A DNA stretch of 64,000 nucleotides from Pseudomonas fluorescens (GTDB lineage: Bacteria > Pseudomonadota > Gammaproteobacteria > Pseudomonadales > Pseudomonadaceae), in NCBI RefSeq assembly GCF_000967965.1, contig NZ_LACC01000011.1, positions 248,001 to 312,000 on the forward strand. Reading direction: 5' to 3'. The stretch's first letter is position 1. Each line of letters opens with the position of its first letter. The position numbers and the translations under genes are program-made. Of the stretch, positions 8,986 through 17,666 are shown in pieces. A model generated the notes under the pieces. That model did no database searches. It was not told where the DNA came from and saw only the letters and a list, made by a program, of their open reading frames with translations.

Positions 8986-9396
8986 TCGCCGTAAGAAAAA
9001 GCCCCGCTCGCTGGCGGGGTTTTTTTTGTCTGTTTTTTGTTATTCCATAAAGATCTTTTATGATTATTTATTATTCTTTTTAGTTTCTATCCATCCCGCT
9101 TAAAGTGCGCCTGTCCGACACTCATCCCTGAGCTCGGGTTTAGCAATTTCGCCCCTCGACAATAGATCAGGTTCAGGAACCGGCCTCACCGCCGATACCT
9201 CGGATCTGTCGTGGAAAGGCATATTCCCAGTTGATATTAAAAAGCATCAAAAAATTCTTTTTGGCTTTAAGGCCATGTATCCTGCGGCCCGCCAAATGAC
9301 CGGCCTAGACGGTTTGCCGCGAATTTACGCATTCAGGATCCCGGGCAATCGATTCGGGACCAGGAACATCAGAATTAGAAACGAGAGGAGCGAAAC
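8986..9396 (+). promoter_or_regulatory. interporin region with terminator, AT-rich promoter zone and repeated leader
   Basis: A 411-bp stretch without a gene. After the terminator comes an AT-rich block at 9045-9090 containing TTATTCTTTTTAG (9071-9083), nearly the same as a block upstream of lsfA. A second AT-rich block is at about 9230-9265. The last 78 bp (9319-9396) repeat the leader of the first porin, including ACCAGGAACA and GAATTAGAA followed by CGAGAGGAGC just before the start codon. Confidence 0.5.
9001..9028 (+). terminator. rho-independent terminator of first porin
   Basis: A GC stem (CCCCGC with GCGGGG) and a loop of about six bases are followed by eight T residues, 15 bp after the porin stop codon. 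Confidence 0.9.
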
Positions 9397-10740
9397 ATGA
9401 ACAAGTCCACCTTGGCCATCGCTGTGGCCGTCGGGGTTTTGACCCAGCAGGCAAGCGCCGCGGGTTTTATCGAAGACAGCAAGGCAACATTGGGGCTGCG
9501 CAACTTCTACATCAACACCGATTACCGTGACGGCACTGGCCCGAACAAAAACGAAGAATGGGGCCAAGGCTTCGATCTGCGTTTCATCTCGGGTTACACC
9601 CAGGGCACCGTCGGCTTCGGTATCGATGCGATCGGCCTGTTGGGCGTCAAACTGGATTCCGGTGGCGGCACCAACGGCGCGAGCAACAACTCGTACGGCG
9701 GCACCGTGTTCCCGAGCAAGTCCAACGGCGAAGCGGTTGATGACTTCTCCAGCCTGGGTTTGACTGCCAAAGCCAAGATCTCCCAGACCGAGCTGAAGCT
9801 GGGTACCTTGCAGCCAAAGCTGCCGGTAATCGTGACCAACGACGGTCGTCTGTTGCCGCAAACCTGGCAGGGCGGCCAGATTGCCTCGAACGACATCAAG
9901 GACCTGACCTTGATCGGCGGTCAGATCGAGCAGGTAAAAGGTCGTAACTCGAGCAACAACGAACAGTTGTCTATCTCCGGCGCCAACAGCCGTTCCGCTG
10001 CAGGTCGCGACAGCAACAAATTCATTTATGCCGGCGGTGACTACAAGATCACCAAGGACCTGACTGCCCAGTACTACTACGGCAACCTGGAGGAGTTCTA
10101 CAAGCAACACTTCCTGGGTCTGGTGCACAACTGGGCAATCGGCCCTGGCGTGTTGAAGTCTGACTTCCGTTACTTCAACAGTTCCGACGACGGTGCCAAC
10201 GGTCACGATCCTCTGTACTTCACCACTGGCAACTACAGCGGTGCAGCCAACGGCAAGGGCAAGGTCGACAACAACCTGTACAGCGGCCTGTTCCTGTACA
10301 CCGTTGCCGGTCACACCTTCGGTGGCGGTTACCAGGTCAGTAACGGCAACAGTGACTTCCCTTGGCTGAACCAGGGCGACGGTTCGTCGAACTACACCAT
10401 CACTGATTCGCAAATCCAGAAGTTCGGCCGTGCGGGCGAGCGTACCTGGCTGGCACGCTATGCGTATGACTTCGCCAAGGTCGGCGTACCTGGCCTGACG
10501 GCGGGTCTGGTGTACCTGCACGGCGACAATATCGATACCGTTAACGCCAAGGGCCGCGAAGCGGCCAATGGTGCTTCCGAGTGGGAGCGCGATCTGAGCG
10601 TGGCTTACGTCGTTCAGGAAGGTCCGCTGAAAAACCTGGGCCTGGCGTGGAAAAACGCGACCTGGCGCACCGACCTGCCGAACACGCGTTCGCAGGACGA
10701 AAACCGCGTGATCCTCAGCTACTCGATCCCGCTGCTGTAA
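9397..10740 (+). CDS. OprD-family outer membrane porin (second of tandem pair)
   Basis: A 447-residue outer membrane channel with a signal peptide nearly identical to its upstream neighbour (MNKSTLAIAVAVGVLTQQAS) and the OprD start FIEDSKATLGLRNFYINTDY. Family motifs include GYTQGTVGFGIDAIGLLGVK, DSNKFIYAGGDYKITKDL and a terminal aromatic-rich strand ending VILSYSIPLL. It is clearly a paralogue of the 7645 porin, and the 5' leaders are also conserved, so the pair probably arose by tandem duplication followed by divergence of the loops. It has its own leader and terminator (10762), so it can be transcribed alone. Context points to sulfonate or related uptake; the substrate is unknown. Confidence 0.93.
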   Translation: MNKSTLAIAVAVGVLTQQASAAGFIEDSKATLGLRNFYINTDYRDGTGPNKNEEWGQGFDLRFISGYTQGTVGFGIDAIGLLGVKLDSGGGTNGASNNSYGGTVFPSKSNGEAVDDFSSLGLTAKAKISQTELKLGTLQPKLPVIVTNDGRLLPQTWQGGQIASNDIKDLTLIGGQIEQVKGRNSSNNEQLSISGANSRSAAGRDSNKFIYAGGDYKITKDLTAQYYYGNLEEFYKQHFLGLVHNWAIGPGVLKSDFRYFNSSDDGANGHDPLYFTTGNYSGAANGKGKVDNNLYSGLFLYTVAGHTFGGGYQVSNGNSDFPWLNQGDGSSNYTITDSQIQKFGRAGERTWLARYAYDFAKVGVPGLTAGLVYLHGDNIDTVNAKGREAANGASEWERDLSVAYVVQEGPLKNLGLAWKNATWRTDLPNTRSQDENRVILSYSIPLL

Positions 10741-10761
10741 TAGCGCTCGCGTAACCGAGAC

Positions 10762-10802
10762 AAAAAAAGCCCCGCCTGGTATTGCACCGGGCGGGGCTTT
10801 TA
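10762..10802 (+). terminator. rho-independent terminator of second porin
   Basis: An AAAAGCCCCGCC stem pairs with GGCGGGGCTTTT, 22 bp after the stop. The A and T tracts on both sides would also allow it to work on the other strand. Confidence 0.92.
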
Positions 10803-10920
10803 CATTTTCAAGACGGGTTCACCCCCGTAATCCCGCCTTGAACTTCCCTCTTTGCAGCAACTCAAGGCCTTCTCGAACCTTGGGGCGATGTTCGGCGGGT
10901 TGTGCGGGCACGTCCAGTGA

Positions 10921-11031
10921 ACAGATATTTAATATTTCTTTATGATCTAAATAAATCTATATTTATTCTTTTTAATGGATAAAAAACACAGGCACAGTTG
11001 AGCCCATCAAGCACTCACAAGGAGCAGCACC
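10921..11031 (+). promoter_or_regulatory. AT-rich promoter region of lsfA
   Basis: The region 10925-10985 is strikingly AT-rich in a GC-rich genome. It contains ATATTTCTTTA at 10932-10942, which recurs exactly upstream of ssuE at 11833-11843. It also contains TTATTCTTTTTAA at 10963-10975, which nearly matches 9071-9083 upstream of the second porin. Sulfate-starvation genes in pseudomonads are activated by CysB at AT-rich sites; assigning these motifs to CysB is inference. Confidence 0.45.
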
Positions 11032-11670
11032 ATGGGTCTCAGACTTGGCGATATCGCCCCCGATTTCGAACAGAACTCCAGCGCCGGCATCATCCGTTTC
11101 CATCAGTGGCTGGGCGATAGCTGGGGCGTGCTGTTTTCCCATCCTGCGGATTTCACCCCGGTGTGCACTACCGAGCTGGGTTTCACCGCCAGGCTCAAGG
11201 ATGAGTTCGCAGCGCGCGGCGTCAAGGCCATCGCTTTGTCGGTGGACCCGGTAGAGTCTCATCACAGGTGGATCGAGGACATCAACGAAACCCAGGCCAC
11301 CGTGGTCAACTTTCCGATCCTGGATGACGCCGACCGCAAGGTCTCGGACCTCTACGACCTGATCCACCCCAACGCCAACGACACCCTGACCGTGCGCAGT
11401 CTGTTCGTGATCGACCCGAAGAAAAAGGTCCGGCTGACGATTACCTACCCGGCGAGCACCGGCCGCAACTTCAATGAAATCCTGCGGGTGATCGACTCGC
11501 TGCAACTCACCGACAACTACAAGGTGGCCACGCCGGCCAACTGGCAGGACGGTGATGAGGTGGTGATCGTGCCGTCGCTCAAGGATGAAGATGAAATCAA
11601 ACAGCGCTTTCCCAAGGGCTATCGGGCGGTCAAGCCTTACCTGCGCCTGACGCCGCAGCCGAATCGGTAA
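11032..11670 (+). CDS. lsfA: 1-Cys peroxiredoxin LsfA
   Basis: A 212-residue Prx6-type peroxiredoxin that reduces hydrogen peroxide and organic peroxides in the cytoplasm. The peroxidatic site is HPADFTPVCTTE with Cys45. This is the only cysteine in the protein, as expected of the 1-Cys class, which needs an external reductant. The C-terminal dimerisation extension (TPANWQDGDEVVIVPSLKDE) is present and the length is normal. LsfA is known in Pseudomonas as a protein induced by sulfate limitation, which fits its place directly upstream of the ssu operon. It has its own AT-rich promoter and a terminator at 11785. Confidence 0.95.
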   Translation: MGLRLGDIAPDFEQNSSAGIIRFHQWLGDSWGVLFSHPADFTPVCTTELGFTARLKDEFAARGVKAIALSVDPVESHHRWIEDINETQATVVNFPILDDADRKVSDLYDLIHPNANDTLTVRSLFVIDPKKKVRLTITYPASTGRNFNEILRVIDSLQLTDNYKVATPANWQDGDEVVIVPSLKDEDEIKQRFPKGYRAVKPYLRLTPQPNR

Positions 11671-11702
11671 GTCTTCAGCATTTTTGGCGCAGCTGCGGAC
11701 CC

Positions 11703-11731
11703 CTGTGGGAGCGAGCTTGCTCGCGATGGCG
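11703..11731. repeat. single REP unit
   Basis: One CTGTGGGAGCGAGCTTGCTC-type unit followed by CGATGGCGG, between lsfA and its downstream hairpin terminator. Confidence 0.8.
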
Positions 11732-11784
11732 GCGGATCAGGCGCAACGGAATTCAAGATGTGTACCCACAAAGCAGGGGATTTT

Positions 11785-11811
11785 CAGGCCGTTTCGACGG
11801 CCTGTTTTTTT
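11785..11811 (+). terminator. rho-independent terminator after lsfA
   Basis: CAGGCC and GGCCTG form the stem around an 8-base loop, followed by seven T residues. It separates lsfA from the ssu operon. Confidence 0.85.
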
Positions 11812-11828
11812 GCCTGGAAGAAACCGAT

Positions 11829-11960
11829 TTTCATATTTCTTTAACGAATAACCAAATGAATAAATATGATTTATGGATATATAAATCAGCTGTTAAGGTC
11901 ACTCTATCGAAGCGAGATCGCAAGCCGCGAATCGCCAACACCGTGCAAGGAATCGTCTGA
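11829..11960 (+). promoter_or_regulatory. AT-rich promoter region of the ssu operon
   Basis: A roughly 60-bp AT-rich block (11829-11890) starts with ATATTTCTTTA (11833-11843), shared exactly with the lsfA promoter, and continues with ATAAATATGATTTATGG. It is the only long non-coding stretch before ssuE and is the likely site for sulfur-starvation activators such as CysB. Confidence 0.5.
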
Positions 11961-12554
11961 ATGTTGGTTGTCTCACTCGGTGGCAGTCCCAGTCAGCGCT
12001 CTCGTTCCGGGGTGCTGCTGGATCGCTCCCAGCGTTGGTTGCAAGGGCAGGGCGTGGAAGTGGTGAGTTATCAGGTGCGGGACTTCCCGGCCGAGGACTT
12101 GCTGCACGCACGCTTCGACAGCCCCAAGGTGATCGACCTGCTGCAACAGATTGAAAGCGCCGATGGCCTACTGATCGCCACACCGGTTTACAAGGCATCG
12201 TTTTCCGGAGCACTGAAAGTCGTGCTGGATCTGCTGCCCGAACGCGCCTTGAGCCACAAGGTGGTTTTGCCGATGGCCACTGGCGGCAGCATCGCTCACA
12301 TGCTGGCGGTGGATTACGCGCTCAAGCCGGTGCTGTCGGCATTGAAGGCCCAGGAAATGCTGCAAGGGATTTTCGCCGTCGACAGCCAGATCGCCTACGG
12401 CGAAGGCAGCGCCCTGGCGCAGTTGGCGCCGGAGCTGGAACAACGACTGAATGAATCGCTGGAGCTGTTTTTCAGCGCCATGGCGCGACGGCCCAAGCCG
12501 CTCGATCCGAACCTGTTGAATGATCGCTTGTTGAGTGCTCGCTGGAGCATTTGA
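11961..12554 (+). CDS. ssuE: NAD(P)H-dependent FMN reductase of the sulfonate system
   Basis: A 197-residue flavodoxin-fold reductase that supplies FMNH2 to the monooxygenase SsuD. The N-terminal strand-loop [20 protein letters not shown] is the flavin phosphate-binding segment, and [20 protein letters not shown] is the conserved flavin-ring motif of the SsuE/MsuE group. The length is normal. It is the first gene of the ssu cluster; ssuA follows after 90 bp, and the rest of the operon runs in the same direction. MsuE (methanesulfonate system) is close in sequence, but the ssuADCB context favours SsuE. Confidence 0.93.
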   Translation: MLVVSLGGSPSQRSRSGVLLDRSQRWLQGQGVEVVSYQVRDFPAEDLLHARFDSPKVIDLLQQIESADGLLIATPVYKASFSGALKVVLDLLPERALSHKVVLPMATGGSIAHMLAVDYALKPVLSALKAQEMLQGIFAVDSQIAYGEGSALAQLAPELEQRLNESLELFFSAMARRPKPLDPNLLNDRLLSARWSI

Positions 12555-12644
12555 GCCTCACCAAAAAATTGAAGTACTGGCCTTACTCGCCCGCCAACGG
12601 GCAAGCAGGTGCAGCCAAAACCCAACTGCAAAAAGGAGAGCGCC

Positions 12645-13625
12645 ATGCGCCCTGTCATTTTGCGTCGTGGTCTGGTCGCTCTGTTTGCTGCGGCTGTCAC
12701 CTTCGGCGCCATTACTCAAGCTCAAGCCGAGACATTACGAATCGGCTATCAGAAATACGGCACCCTGGTGCTGCTCAAAGCCAAGGGCACCCTGGAAAAA
12801 CGCCTCGCCGCCCAAGGCGTGGACGTGCAATGGACTGAATTCCCCGGCGGCCCGCAACTGCTCGAAGGCCTGAACGTCGGCTCCATCGACTTCGGCGTCA
12901 CCGGTGAGACGCCGCCCGTGTTCGCTCAAGCGGCCGGTGCCGATTTGCTCTACGTCGCCTATGAACCGCCAGCGCCGCACAGTGAGGCGATCCTGGTGCC
13001 GAATGACTCGGCGATCAAGTCGGTGGCGGACCTCAAGGGCAAGAAAGTCGTGCTCAACAAGGGCTCCAACGTGCACTACCTGCTGGTGCGTGCGCTGGAA
13101 GACGCCGGCCTCAAGTACACCGACATCCAGACCGTATTCCTGCCGCCAGCCGATGCCCGCGCCGCGTTCGAGCGGGGCAGCGTCGACGCCTGGGTGATCT
13201 GGGACCCGTACCAGGCCGCCGCCGAACAACAGCTGCAAGCGCGCACCCTGCGTGATGGTCAGGGCATCGTCGACAACCATCAGTTCTACCTGGCGACCAA
13301 ACCTTACGCGCAAAAAAACCCCGAGGTGATCAAGACCCTGGTGGAAGAAGTGCGCGCGGTGGGCGAGTGGTCCAAGGCTAATCCGCAAGAGGTGACCCAA
13401 CAGGTTTCACCGCTGCTCGGCCTGCCAGCGGACATCACCCTGACCTCGGTGAAACGCCAGGGCTATGGCGCGCTGTTCCTCACCCCGGAAGTGGTCGCGG
13501 CGCAGCAGAAAATCGCCGACAGCTTCTACCAGCTCAAGCTGATTCCCAAGCAGTTGAGCATCAAAGACGTGATCTGGACGCCGCCGGCTGCCGTTGCCCA
13601 AAGCTCAGTAACCAAAGCCCAATAA
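12645..13625 (+). CDS. ssuA: aliphatic sulfonate ABC transporter substrate-binding protein
   Basis: A 326-residue periplasmic protein that captures alkanesulfonates for import by SsuCB. A signal peptide covers about residues 1-29 ([19 protein letters not shown], then AQAE). The mature protein starts [19 protein letters not shown] and has the family motifs [20 protein letters not shown] and [13 protein letters not shown]. The chosen start at 12645 has the ribosome site AAAGGAGAG seven bases upstream; an in-frame start 12 codons earlier lacks one and would extend the signal peptide unnaturally. It is followed after 25 bp by ssuD. Confidence 0.95.
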   Translation: MRPVILRRGLVALFAAAVTFGAITQAQAETLRIGYQKYGTLVLLKAKGTLEKRLAAQGVDVQWTEFPGGPQLLEGLNVGSIDFGVTGETPPVFAQAAGADLLYVAYEPPAPHSEAILVPNDSAIKSVADLKGKKVVLNKGSNVHYLLVRALEDAGLKYTDIQTVFLPPADARAAFERGSVDAWVIWDPYQAAAEQQLQARTLRDGQGIVDNHQFYLATKPYAQKNPEVIKTLVEEVRAVGEWSKANPQEVTQQVSPLLGLPADITLTSVKRQGYGALFLTPEVVAAQQKIADSFYQLKLIPKQLSIKDVIWTPPAAVAQSSVTKAQ

Positions 13626-13650
13626 ATCGTTTCCCCAAGGAGACCACTCC

Positions 13651-14799
13651 ATGAGCCTCAATATTTTCTGGTTCCTGCCTACCCACGGCGACGGCCATTA
13701 CCTTGGCACCGCCGAAGGCGCACGCGCCGTTGACCACGGTTACCTGCAACAAGTCGCGCAAGCCGCTGACCGCCTGGGTTTTGGCGGGGTACTGATCCCT
13801 ACCGGGCGTTCCTGCGAAGACTCGTGGCTGGTGGCGGCATCGCTGATTCCTGTGACCCAGCGCTTGAAGTTCCTGGTTGCCCTGCGCCCCGGGATCATTT
13901 CCCCGACGGTGGCGGCGCGTCAGGCGGCAACCCTGGATCGACTGTCTGGTGGTCGTGCGTTGTTCAACCTGGTGACGGGCGGTGATCCGGAAGAGTTGGC
14001 GGGCGATGGTCTGTTCCTGAGCCACGAAGAGCGCTATCAGGCCTCGGTGGAATTCACCCGCATCTGGCGCCGGGTGCTGGAAGGCGAAACCGTCGATTAC
14101 GACGGCCAGCACATCAGCGTGAAAGGGGCGAAATTGCTCTATCCGCCGATCCAGCAACCGCGTCCGCCGCTGTACTTCGGTGGTTCTTCGGACGCTGCAC
14201 AAGACCTGGCCGCCGAACAGGTGGAAATGGTCCTGACCTGGGGCGAACCACCGGCCGCCGTCGCGGAAAAAATCGAACAGGTCCGAGCCAAGGCCGCCAA
14301 GCTCGGACGCACCGTGCGCTTCGGCATTCGCCTGCACGTGATCGTGCGTGAAACCAACGATGAAGCCTGGAAAGCCGCGGATCGGCTGATCTCCCATCTC
14401 GACAACGAGACTATCGCTCGTGCCCAGGCTTCACTGGCGCGTTTCGATTCGGTCGGTCAGCAACGCATGGCCGCATTGCATGGCGGCAACCGCGAGAATC
14501 TGGAAGTCAGTCCTAACCTGTGGGCCGGCGTCGGTCTTGTGCGCGGCGGTGCCGGTACGGCGCTGGTGGGCGATGGTCCGACCGTGGCCGCCCGCGTGAA
14601 GGAGTACGCGGACCTGGGCATCGATACCTTCATCTTCTCCGGTTATCCACACCTGGAAGAGTCGTACCGGGTGGCCGAGCTGCTGTTCCCGCATCTCGAT
14701 GTCGAGCGTCCTGAACTGCCGAAAAGCGCCGGTTACGTCAGCCCGTTCGGCGAGATGGTCGCCAACGATATTCTGCCCAAAGCCGCGTCCCAGAGCTGA
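13651..14799 (+). CDS. ssuD: FMNH2-dependent alkanesulfonate monooxygenase
   Basis: A 382-residue bacterial-luciferase-fold TIM barrel that oxidises alkanesulfonates with FMNH2 and O2 to the aldehyde plus sulfite. Near-identical family segments are visible: the start [20 protein letters not shown], the active-site region [19 protein letters not shown] (which contains the conserved active-site cysteine), [15 protein letters not shown] and [16 protein letters not shown]. Length matches E. coli SsuD. It needs reduced flavin from SsuE, encoded two genes upstream, and lies in an uninterrupted ssuEADCBF series. Confidence 0.97.
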   Translation: MSLNIFWFLPTHGDGHYLGTAEGARAVDHGYLQQVAQAADRLGFGGVLIPTGRSCEDSWLVAASLIPVTQRLKFLVALRPGIISPTVAARQAATLDRLSGGRALFNLVTGGDPEELAGDGLFLSHEERYQASVEFTRIWRRVLEGETVDYDGQHISVKGAKLLYPPIQQPRPPLYFGGSSDAAQDLAAEQVEMVLTWGEPPAAVAEKIEQVRAKAAKLGRTVRFGIRLHVIVRETNDEAWKAADRLISHLDNETIARAQASLARFDSVGQQRMAALHGGNRENLEVSPNLWAGVGLVRGGAGTALVGDGPTVAARVKEYADLGIDTFIFSGYPHLEESYRVAELLFPHLDVERPELPKSAGYVSPFGEMVANDILPKAASQS

Positions 14800-14807
14800 G
14801 GCGCGCC

Positions 14808-15590
14808 ATGAACAAATTCATCCACAGCCTGGCGCCCTGGGCGTTGCCGGTGTTGCTGTTGGCGGTATGGCAGTTGAGTGTGTCGGCGGGTTGGTTGTCG
14901 ACAAGGATCCTGCCGGCCCCCATCGCCGTCATCGAGGCCGGTGTGAGCCTGGTGCGTAGCGGCGAAATCTGGACGCACCTGGCGATCAGTGGCTGGCGCG
15001 CCGCGCTGGGCTTCACCATCGGTGGTGGCATTGGCCTGACCCTTGGCTTCATCACCGGCCTGTCGAAGTGGGGCGAACGCCTGCTCGACAGTTCGGTGCA
15101 GATGATCCGCAACGTGCCGCACCTGGCGCTGATTCCACTGGTGATCCTGTGGTTCGGCATCGACGAGTCGGCGAAGATTTTCCTGGTGGCGCTGGGCACC
15201 TTGTTCCCGATCTACCTCAACACCTATCACGGCATCCGCAACGTCGACCCGGCGTTGGTGGAGATGGCGCGCAGCTATGGACTGAGCGGTTTCAGCCTGT
15301 TCTGGCAGGTGATTCTGCCGGGGGCGCTGCCTTCGATACTGGTCGGCGTGCGCTTCGCGCTGGGCTTCATGTGGCTGACGTTGATTGTGGCGGAAACCAT
15401 TTCCGCGAGTTCCGGCATCGGCTACCTGGCAATGAATGCCCGGGAGTTTTTGCAGACTGACGTGGTGGTGCTGGCGATTCTGTTGTACGCGGTGCTCGGC
15501 AAACTGGCCGACCTCGCGGCCCGTGGACTTGAACGAGTGTGGCTGCGCTGGCACCCGGCCTATCAGGTTGCCAAGGGAGGTGCAGCATGA
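14808..15590 (+). CDS. ssuC: aliphatic sulfonate ABC transporter permease
   Basis: A 260-residue inner-membrane permease with about six hydrophobic helices. The first spans roughly residues 9-28 ([20 protein letters not shown]). The ATPase-contacting EAA-type loop reads [20 protein letters not shown], followed by the G of [10 protein letters not shown]. With SsuA and SsuB it forms the sulfonate importer. It starts 8 bp after ssuD, and its stop overlaps the ssuB start by ATGA, indicating translational coupling. Confidence 0.95.
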   Translation: MNKFIHSLAPWALPVLLLAVWQLSVSAGWLSTRILPAPIAVIEAGVSLVRSGEIWTHLAISGWRAALGFTIGGGIGLTLGFITGLSKWGERLLDSSVQMIRNVPHLALIPLVILWFGIDESAKIFLVALGTLFPIYLNTYHGIRNVDPALVEMARSYGLSGFSLFWQVILPGALPSILVGVRFALGFMWLTLIVAETISASSGIGYLAMNAREFLQTDVVVLAILLYAVLGKLADLAARGLERVWLRWHPAYQVAKGGAA

Positions 15591-16393
15591 TCGCCGAGCA
15601 ACCTCCACGCCTGCTGCGCGGCATTCCGCTGGCGGTGCGCAAGCTGCAAAAAACCTTCGGCTCGCGGCAGGTGCTGCGCGAGATCGACCTGCACATTCCG
15701 GCTGGCCAGTTTGTCGCTGTGGTCGGTCGCAGTGGCTGCGGCAAAAGTACCTTGCTGCGCTTGCTCGCAGGCCTCGATCAACCAACTGGCGGTGAGTTGC
15801 TCGCCGGTGCCGCGCCATTGAGTGATGCGCGGGAGGACACGCGGCTGATGTTCCAGGAAGCGCGTTTGCTGCCCTGGAAAAAGATCATCGACAACGTCGG
15901 TCTGGGCCTTAAGGGCAACTGGCGGCCGCAAGCGCTTGAAGCCTTGGAAGCGGTGGGCCTGGCCGATCGCGCCCACGAGTGGCCGGCTGCGCTGTCCGGT
16001 GGACAGAAGCAACGCGTGGCATTGGCCCGTGCGTTGATTCATCAGCCGCGCCTGTTGTTGCTCGATGAACCCTTGGGGGCGCTGGATGCCCTGACCCGAA
16101 TTGAAATGCAGCAACTGATCGAACGGCTCTGGCAACAGCACGGTTTCACGGTGTTGCTGGTGACCCATGACGTCAGTGAAGCCGTGGCGATTGCCGATCG
16201 GGTGATCCTGATCGAAGACGGCGAAGTCGGCCTCGACCTGCACGTGGAACTGCCGCGCCCTCGGGTGCGCGGTTCCCATCGGCTGGCGGCGCTGGAAACC
16301 GAAGTCCTCAATCGCGTGCTGGCGCTGCCCGGCCAACCACCGGAACCGGAACCTGTTTCACCCTTGCCTACGCAATTGCGCTGGGCTCAATAA
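15587..16393 (+). CDS. ssuB: aliphatic sulfonate ABC transporter ATP-binding protein
   Basis: A 268-residue ABC ATPase. Walker A is GRSGCGKST with Lys53, the signature motif is [15 protein letters not shown], Walker B is [12 protein letters not shown] and the switch histidine lies in [10 protein letters not shown]. The short C-terminal tail has no TOBE domain. The start at 15587 overlaps the ssuC stop (ATGA) and has the upstream site GGGAGG. It energises import through SsuC. Confidence 0.95.
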   Translation: MIAEQPPRLLRGIPLAVRKLQKTFGSRQVLREIDLHIPAGQFVAVVGRSGCGKSTLLRLLAGLDQPTGGELLAGAAPLSDAREDTRLMFQEARLLPWKKIIDNVGLGLKGNWRPQALEALEAVGLADRAHEWPAALSGGQKQRVALARALIHQPRLLLLDEPLGALDALTRIEMQQLIERLWQQHGFTVLLVTHDVSEAVAIADRVILIEDGEVGLDLHVELPRPRVRGSHRLAALETEVLNRVLALPGQPPEPEPVSPLPTQLRWAQ

Positions 16394-16426
16394 CTCAAGT
16401 CTTACCCAACGACAGGAATCAACATC

Positions 16427-16642
16427 ATGACTATCAAGGCCATCAACGTTCGCAACCAGTTCAAAGGCTCCATCAAGGAAATCGTCCTGGGCGACGTGCT
16501 GTCGGAAATCGACGTGCAGACCGCGTCCGGCATCGTCACCTCAGTGATCACCACGCGCTCGGTGAAAGAGCTGGAGCTGGCGGTGGGCAGTGAAGTGATC
16601 GCGTTTGTGAAATCCACCGAGGTGTCGATCGCCAAGTTGTAA
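16427..16642 (+). CDS. ssuF: Mop/TOBE-domain protein of the sulfonate operon
   Basis: A 71-residue single-domain protein of the molybdopterin-binding-like (Mop/TOBE) fold, beginning MTIKAINVRNQFKGSIKEIV and containing the typical SVKELELAVGSEVIAFVKST segment. In Pseudomonas an SsuF of this kind closes the ssu operon and is needed for growth on some sulfonates or sulfate esters, although its exact role is unclear; the fold normally binds oxyanions. It lies 33 bp after ssuB and is followed at once by a strong terminator, so it is the last gene of the operon. Confidence 0.9.
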   Translation: MTIKAINVRNQFKGSIKEIVLGDVLSEIDVQTASGIVTSVITTRSVKELELAVGSEVIAFVKSTEVSIAKL

Positions 16643-16662
16643 GGCGAATGCGTAAACAACAA

Positions 16663-16694
16663 CCCCGAAGGGTTTGAGCCCTTCGGGGTTTTTT
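16663..16694 (+). terminator. rho-independent terminator of the ssu operon
   Basis: A perfect 10-bp stem, CCCCGAAGGG with CCCTTCGGGG, is followed by six T residues, 20 bp after ssuF. Confidence 0.93.
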
Positions 16695-16760
16695 GTGCGT
16701 GTGATTCATTGAGATCGGTGGTGCCGCCTTCGCGAGCAGGCCAGTAGGCCAATCAAGAAA

Positions 16761-17399
16761 TCAGGATGGAATGCTGCGCTTGGGCAAATACGGTGGCAAA
16801 TACAACCCCACATAAGCATCAAACACCCGCATCCCTTCCTCTGCCATGCGCGGCGTAATCTGCCCGTGTTGCTGCACCGAGCGCGCATACACCCGGTCGC
16901 CCAGTTCCATGGCCAGGGCGAACACATCGACATCACTCGGCAATGTCGGCAGCTCGAAGTGATGGTCGAACAGCTTGTGCATCAGGTCGCCCAGCTCGAT
17001 GTCGTGCTGGCGGTCGGCTTGGGTGACTTCGGTCAGACCATGCTGGGCCAGAATGAGTTGGCGGGCCGCGGCGTCCTCGGCGTAGATGTCGAGCATGCGT
17101 TGTTCCACCAGTCGCGACAGATCGCGCCAGCCATCCAAGGCGAGGTGATCGATGGGGGCTTGCAGGCAGGCGCGGAAGGCCGCGTGGACGTCAGCGGTCA
17201 AGGCTTCAAGCAACGCCGGCACGCTGGCGAAGAAGTGGTAGACCGAGGAGGGCGGAATCTCCGCGCGCTCGGCGACGCTGTAGATCGACAGACTGGCCAC
17301 GCCCTCGGCGGCCAACAGCGTGCGGGCCGCATCGAGTATCGAATCGATCCGGGCCTGGCTGGTTGCGCGGGGTTTGCGGGGGGTGGCTACGCGTGTCAT
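16761..17399 (-). CDS. TetR/AcrR-family transcriptional regulator
   Basis: A 212-residue one-component repressor. The N-terminal helix-turn-helix spans about residues 15-60 (RIDSILDAARTLLAAEGVAS, then SVAERAEIPPSSVYHFFASV). The C-terminal helical domain would bind an unknown ligand. The start at 17399 was chosen because AGGAG lies just upstream; an earlier in-frame start would add 18 unconserved residues. It is convergent with the ssu operon and does not share a promoter with it, so a role in sulfonate control is not implied. A REP pair and the spuI terminator lie upstream. Confidence 0.88.
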   Translation of the reverse strand: MTRVATPRKPRATSQARIDSILDAARTLLAAEGVASLSIYSVAERAEIPPSSVYHFFASVPALLEALTADVHAAFRACLQAPIDHLALDGWRDLSRLVEQRMLDIYAEDAAARQLILAQHGLTEVTQADRQHDIELGDLMHKLFDHHFELPTLPSDVDVFALAMELGDRVYARSVQQHGQITPRMAEEGMRVFDAYVGLYLPPYLPKRSIPS

Positions 17400-17459
17400 T
17401 GGAGTCTCCTGCGGGGCAGCGGGCATTGTACGCAGAGCGGGCAGATGTTCCATATCCCC

Positions 17460-17595
17460 CTGTGGCGAGGGAGCTTGCTCGCGCTGGGTCGCGAAGCGGC
17501 CCTAAAACCGGTAAATGCGGTGCACCTGATAGAACCGTCTCGCGGATTAGAGGGAGTCCTTCGGCCTCCAGCGGGAGCAAGCTCCCTCGCCACAG
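17460..17595. repeat. long REP-pair element, GTGGCGAGGGAGC class
   Basis: A 136-bp element bounded by inverted CTGTGGCGAGGGAGCTTGCT-type units, with an interior carrying GGGTCGCGAAGCGGCCCTAA and a GGAGTCCTTCGGCCTCC-like stem. It closely matches the 50214-50346 element at both ends and in the GCGAAGCG segment. Confidence 0.85.
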
Positions 17596-17612
17596 GGATT
17601 GATGTTGGCCAT

Positions 17613-17646
17613 AAAAAAACGCCGCAGGCTATGAGGCCGGCGGCGT
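17613..17646 (-). terminator. rho-independent terminator of spuI
   Basis: Read on the minus strand, ACGCCGC pairs with GCGGCGT in a GC-rich hairpin that is followed by seven T residues, about 20 bp after the spuI stop codon. Confidence 0.88.
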
Positions 17647-17666
17647 TTCTTCACTACTGCAACCGC

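Noticed and set aside
9101-9240. Possible riboswitch between the porins
   Set aside because: The GC-rich stretch has some stem potential, but it matches none of the TPP, glycine, cobalamin or SAM riboswitch cores I could check by eye.
11760-11960. A 66-codon frame before ssuE
   Set aside because: It reads through the lsfA terminator hairpin and the AT-rich promoter block, so it is not a plausible gene.
16643-17666. CRISPR-like repeats
   Set aside because: The repeated GTGGCGAGGG and GGAGCGAGC sequences are isolated or paired palindromes at scattered sites, not regularly spaced arrays; no cas genes are present.
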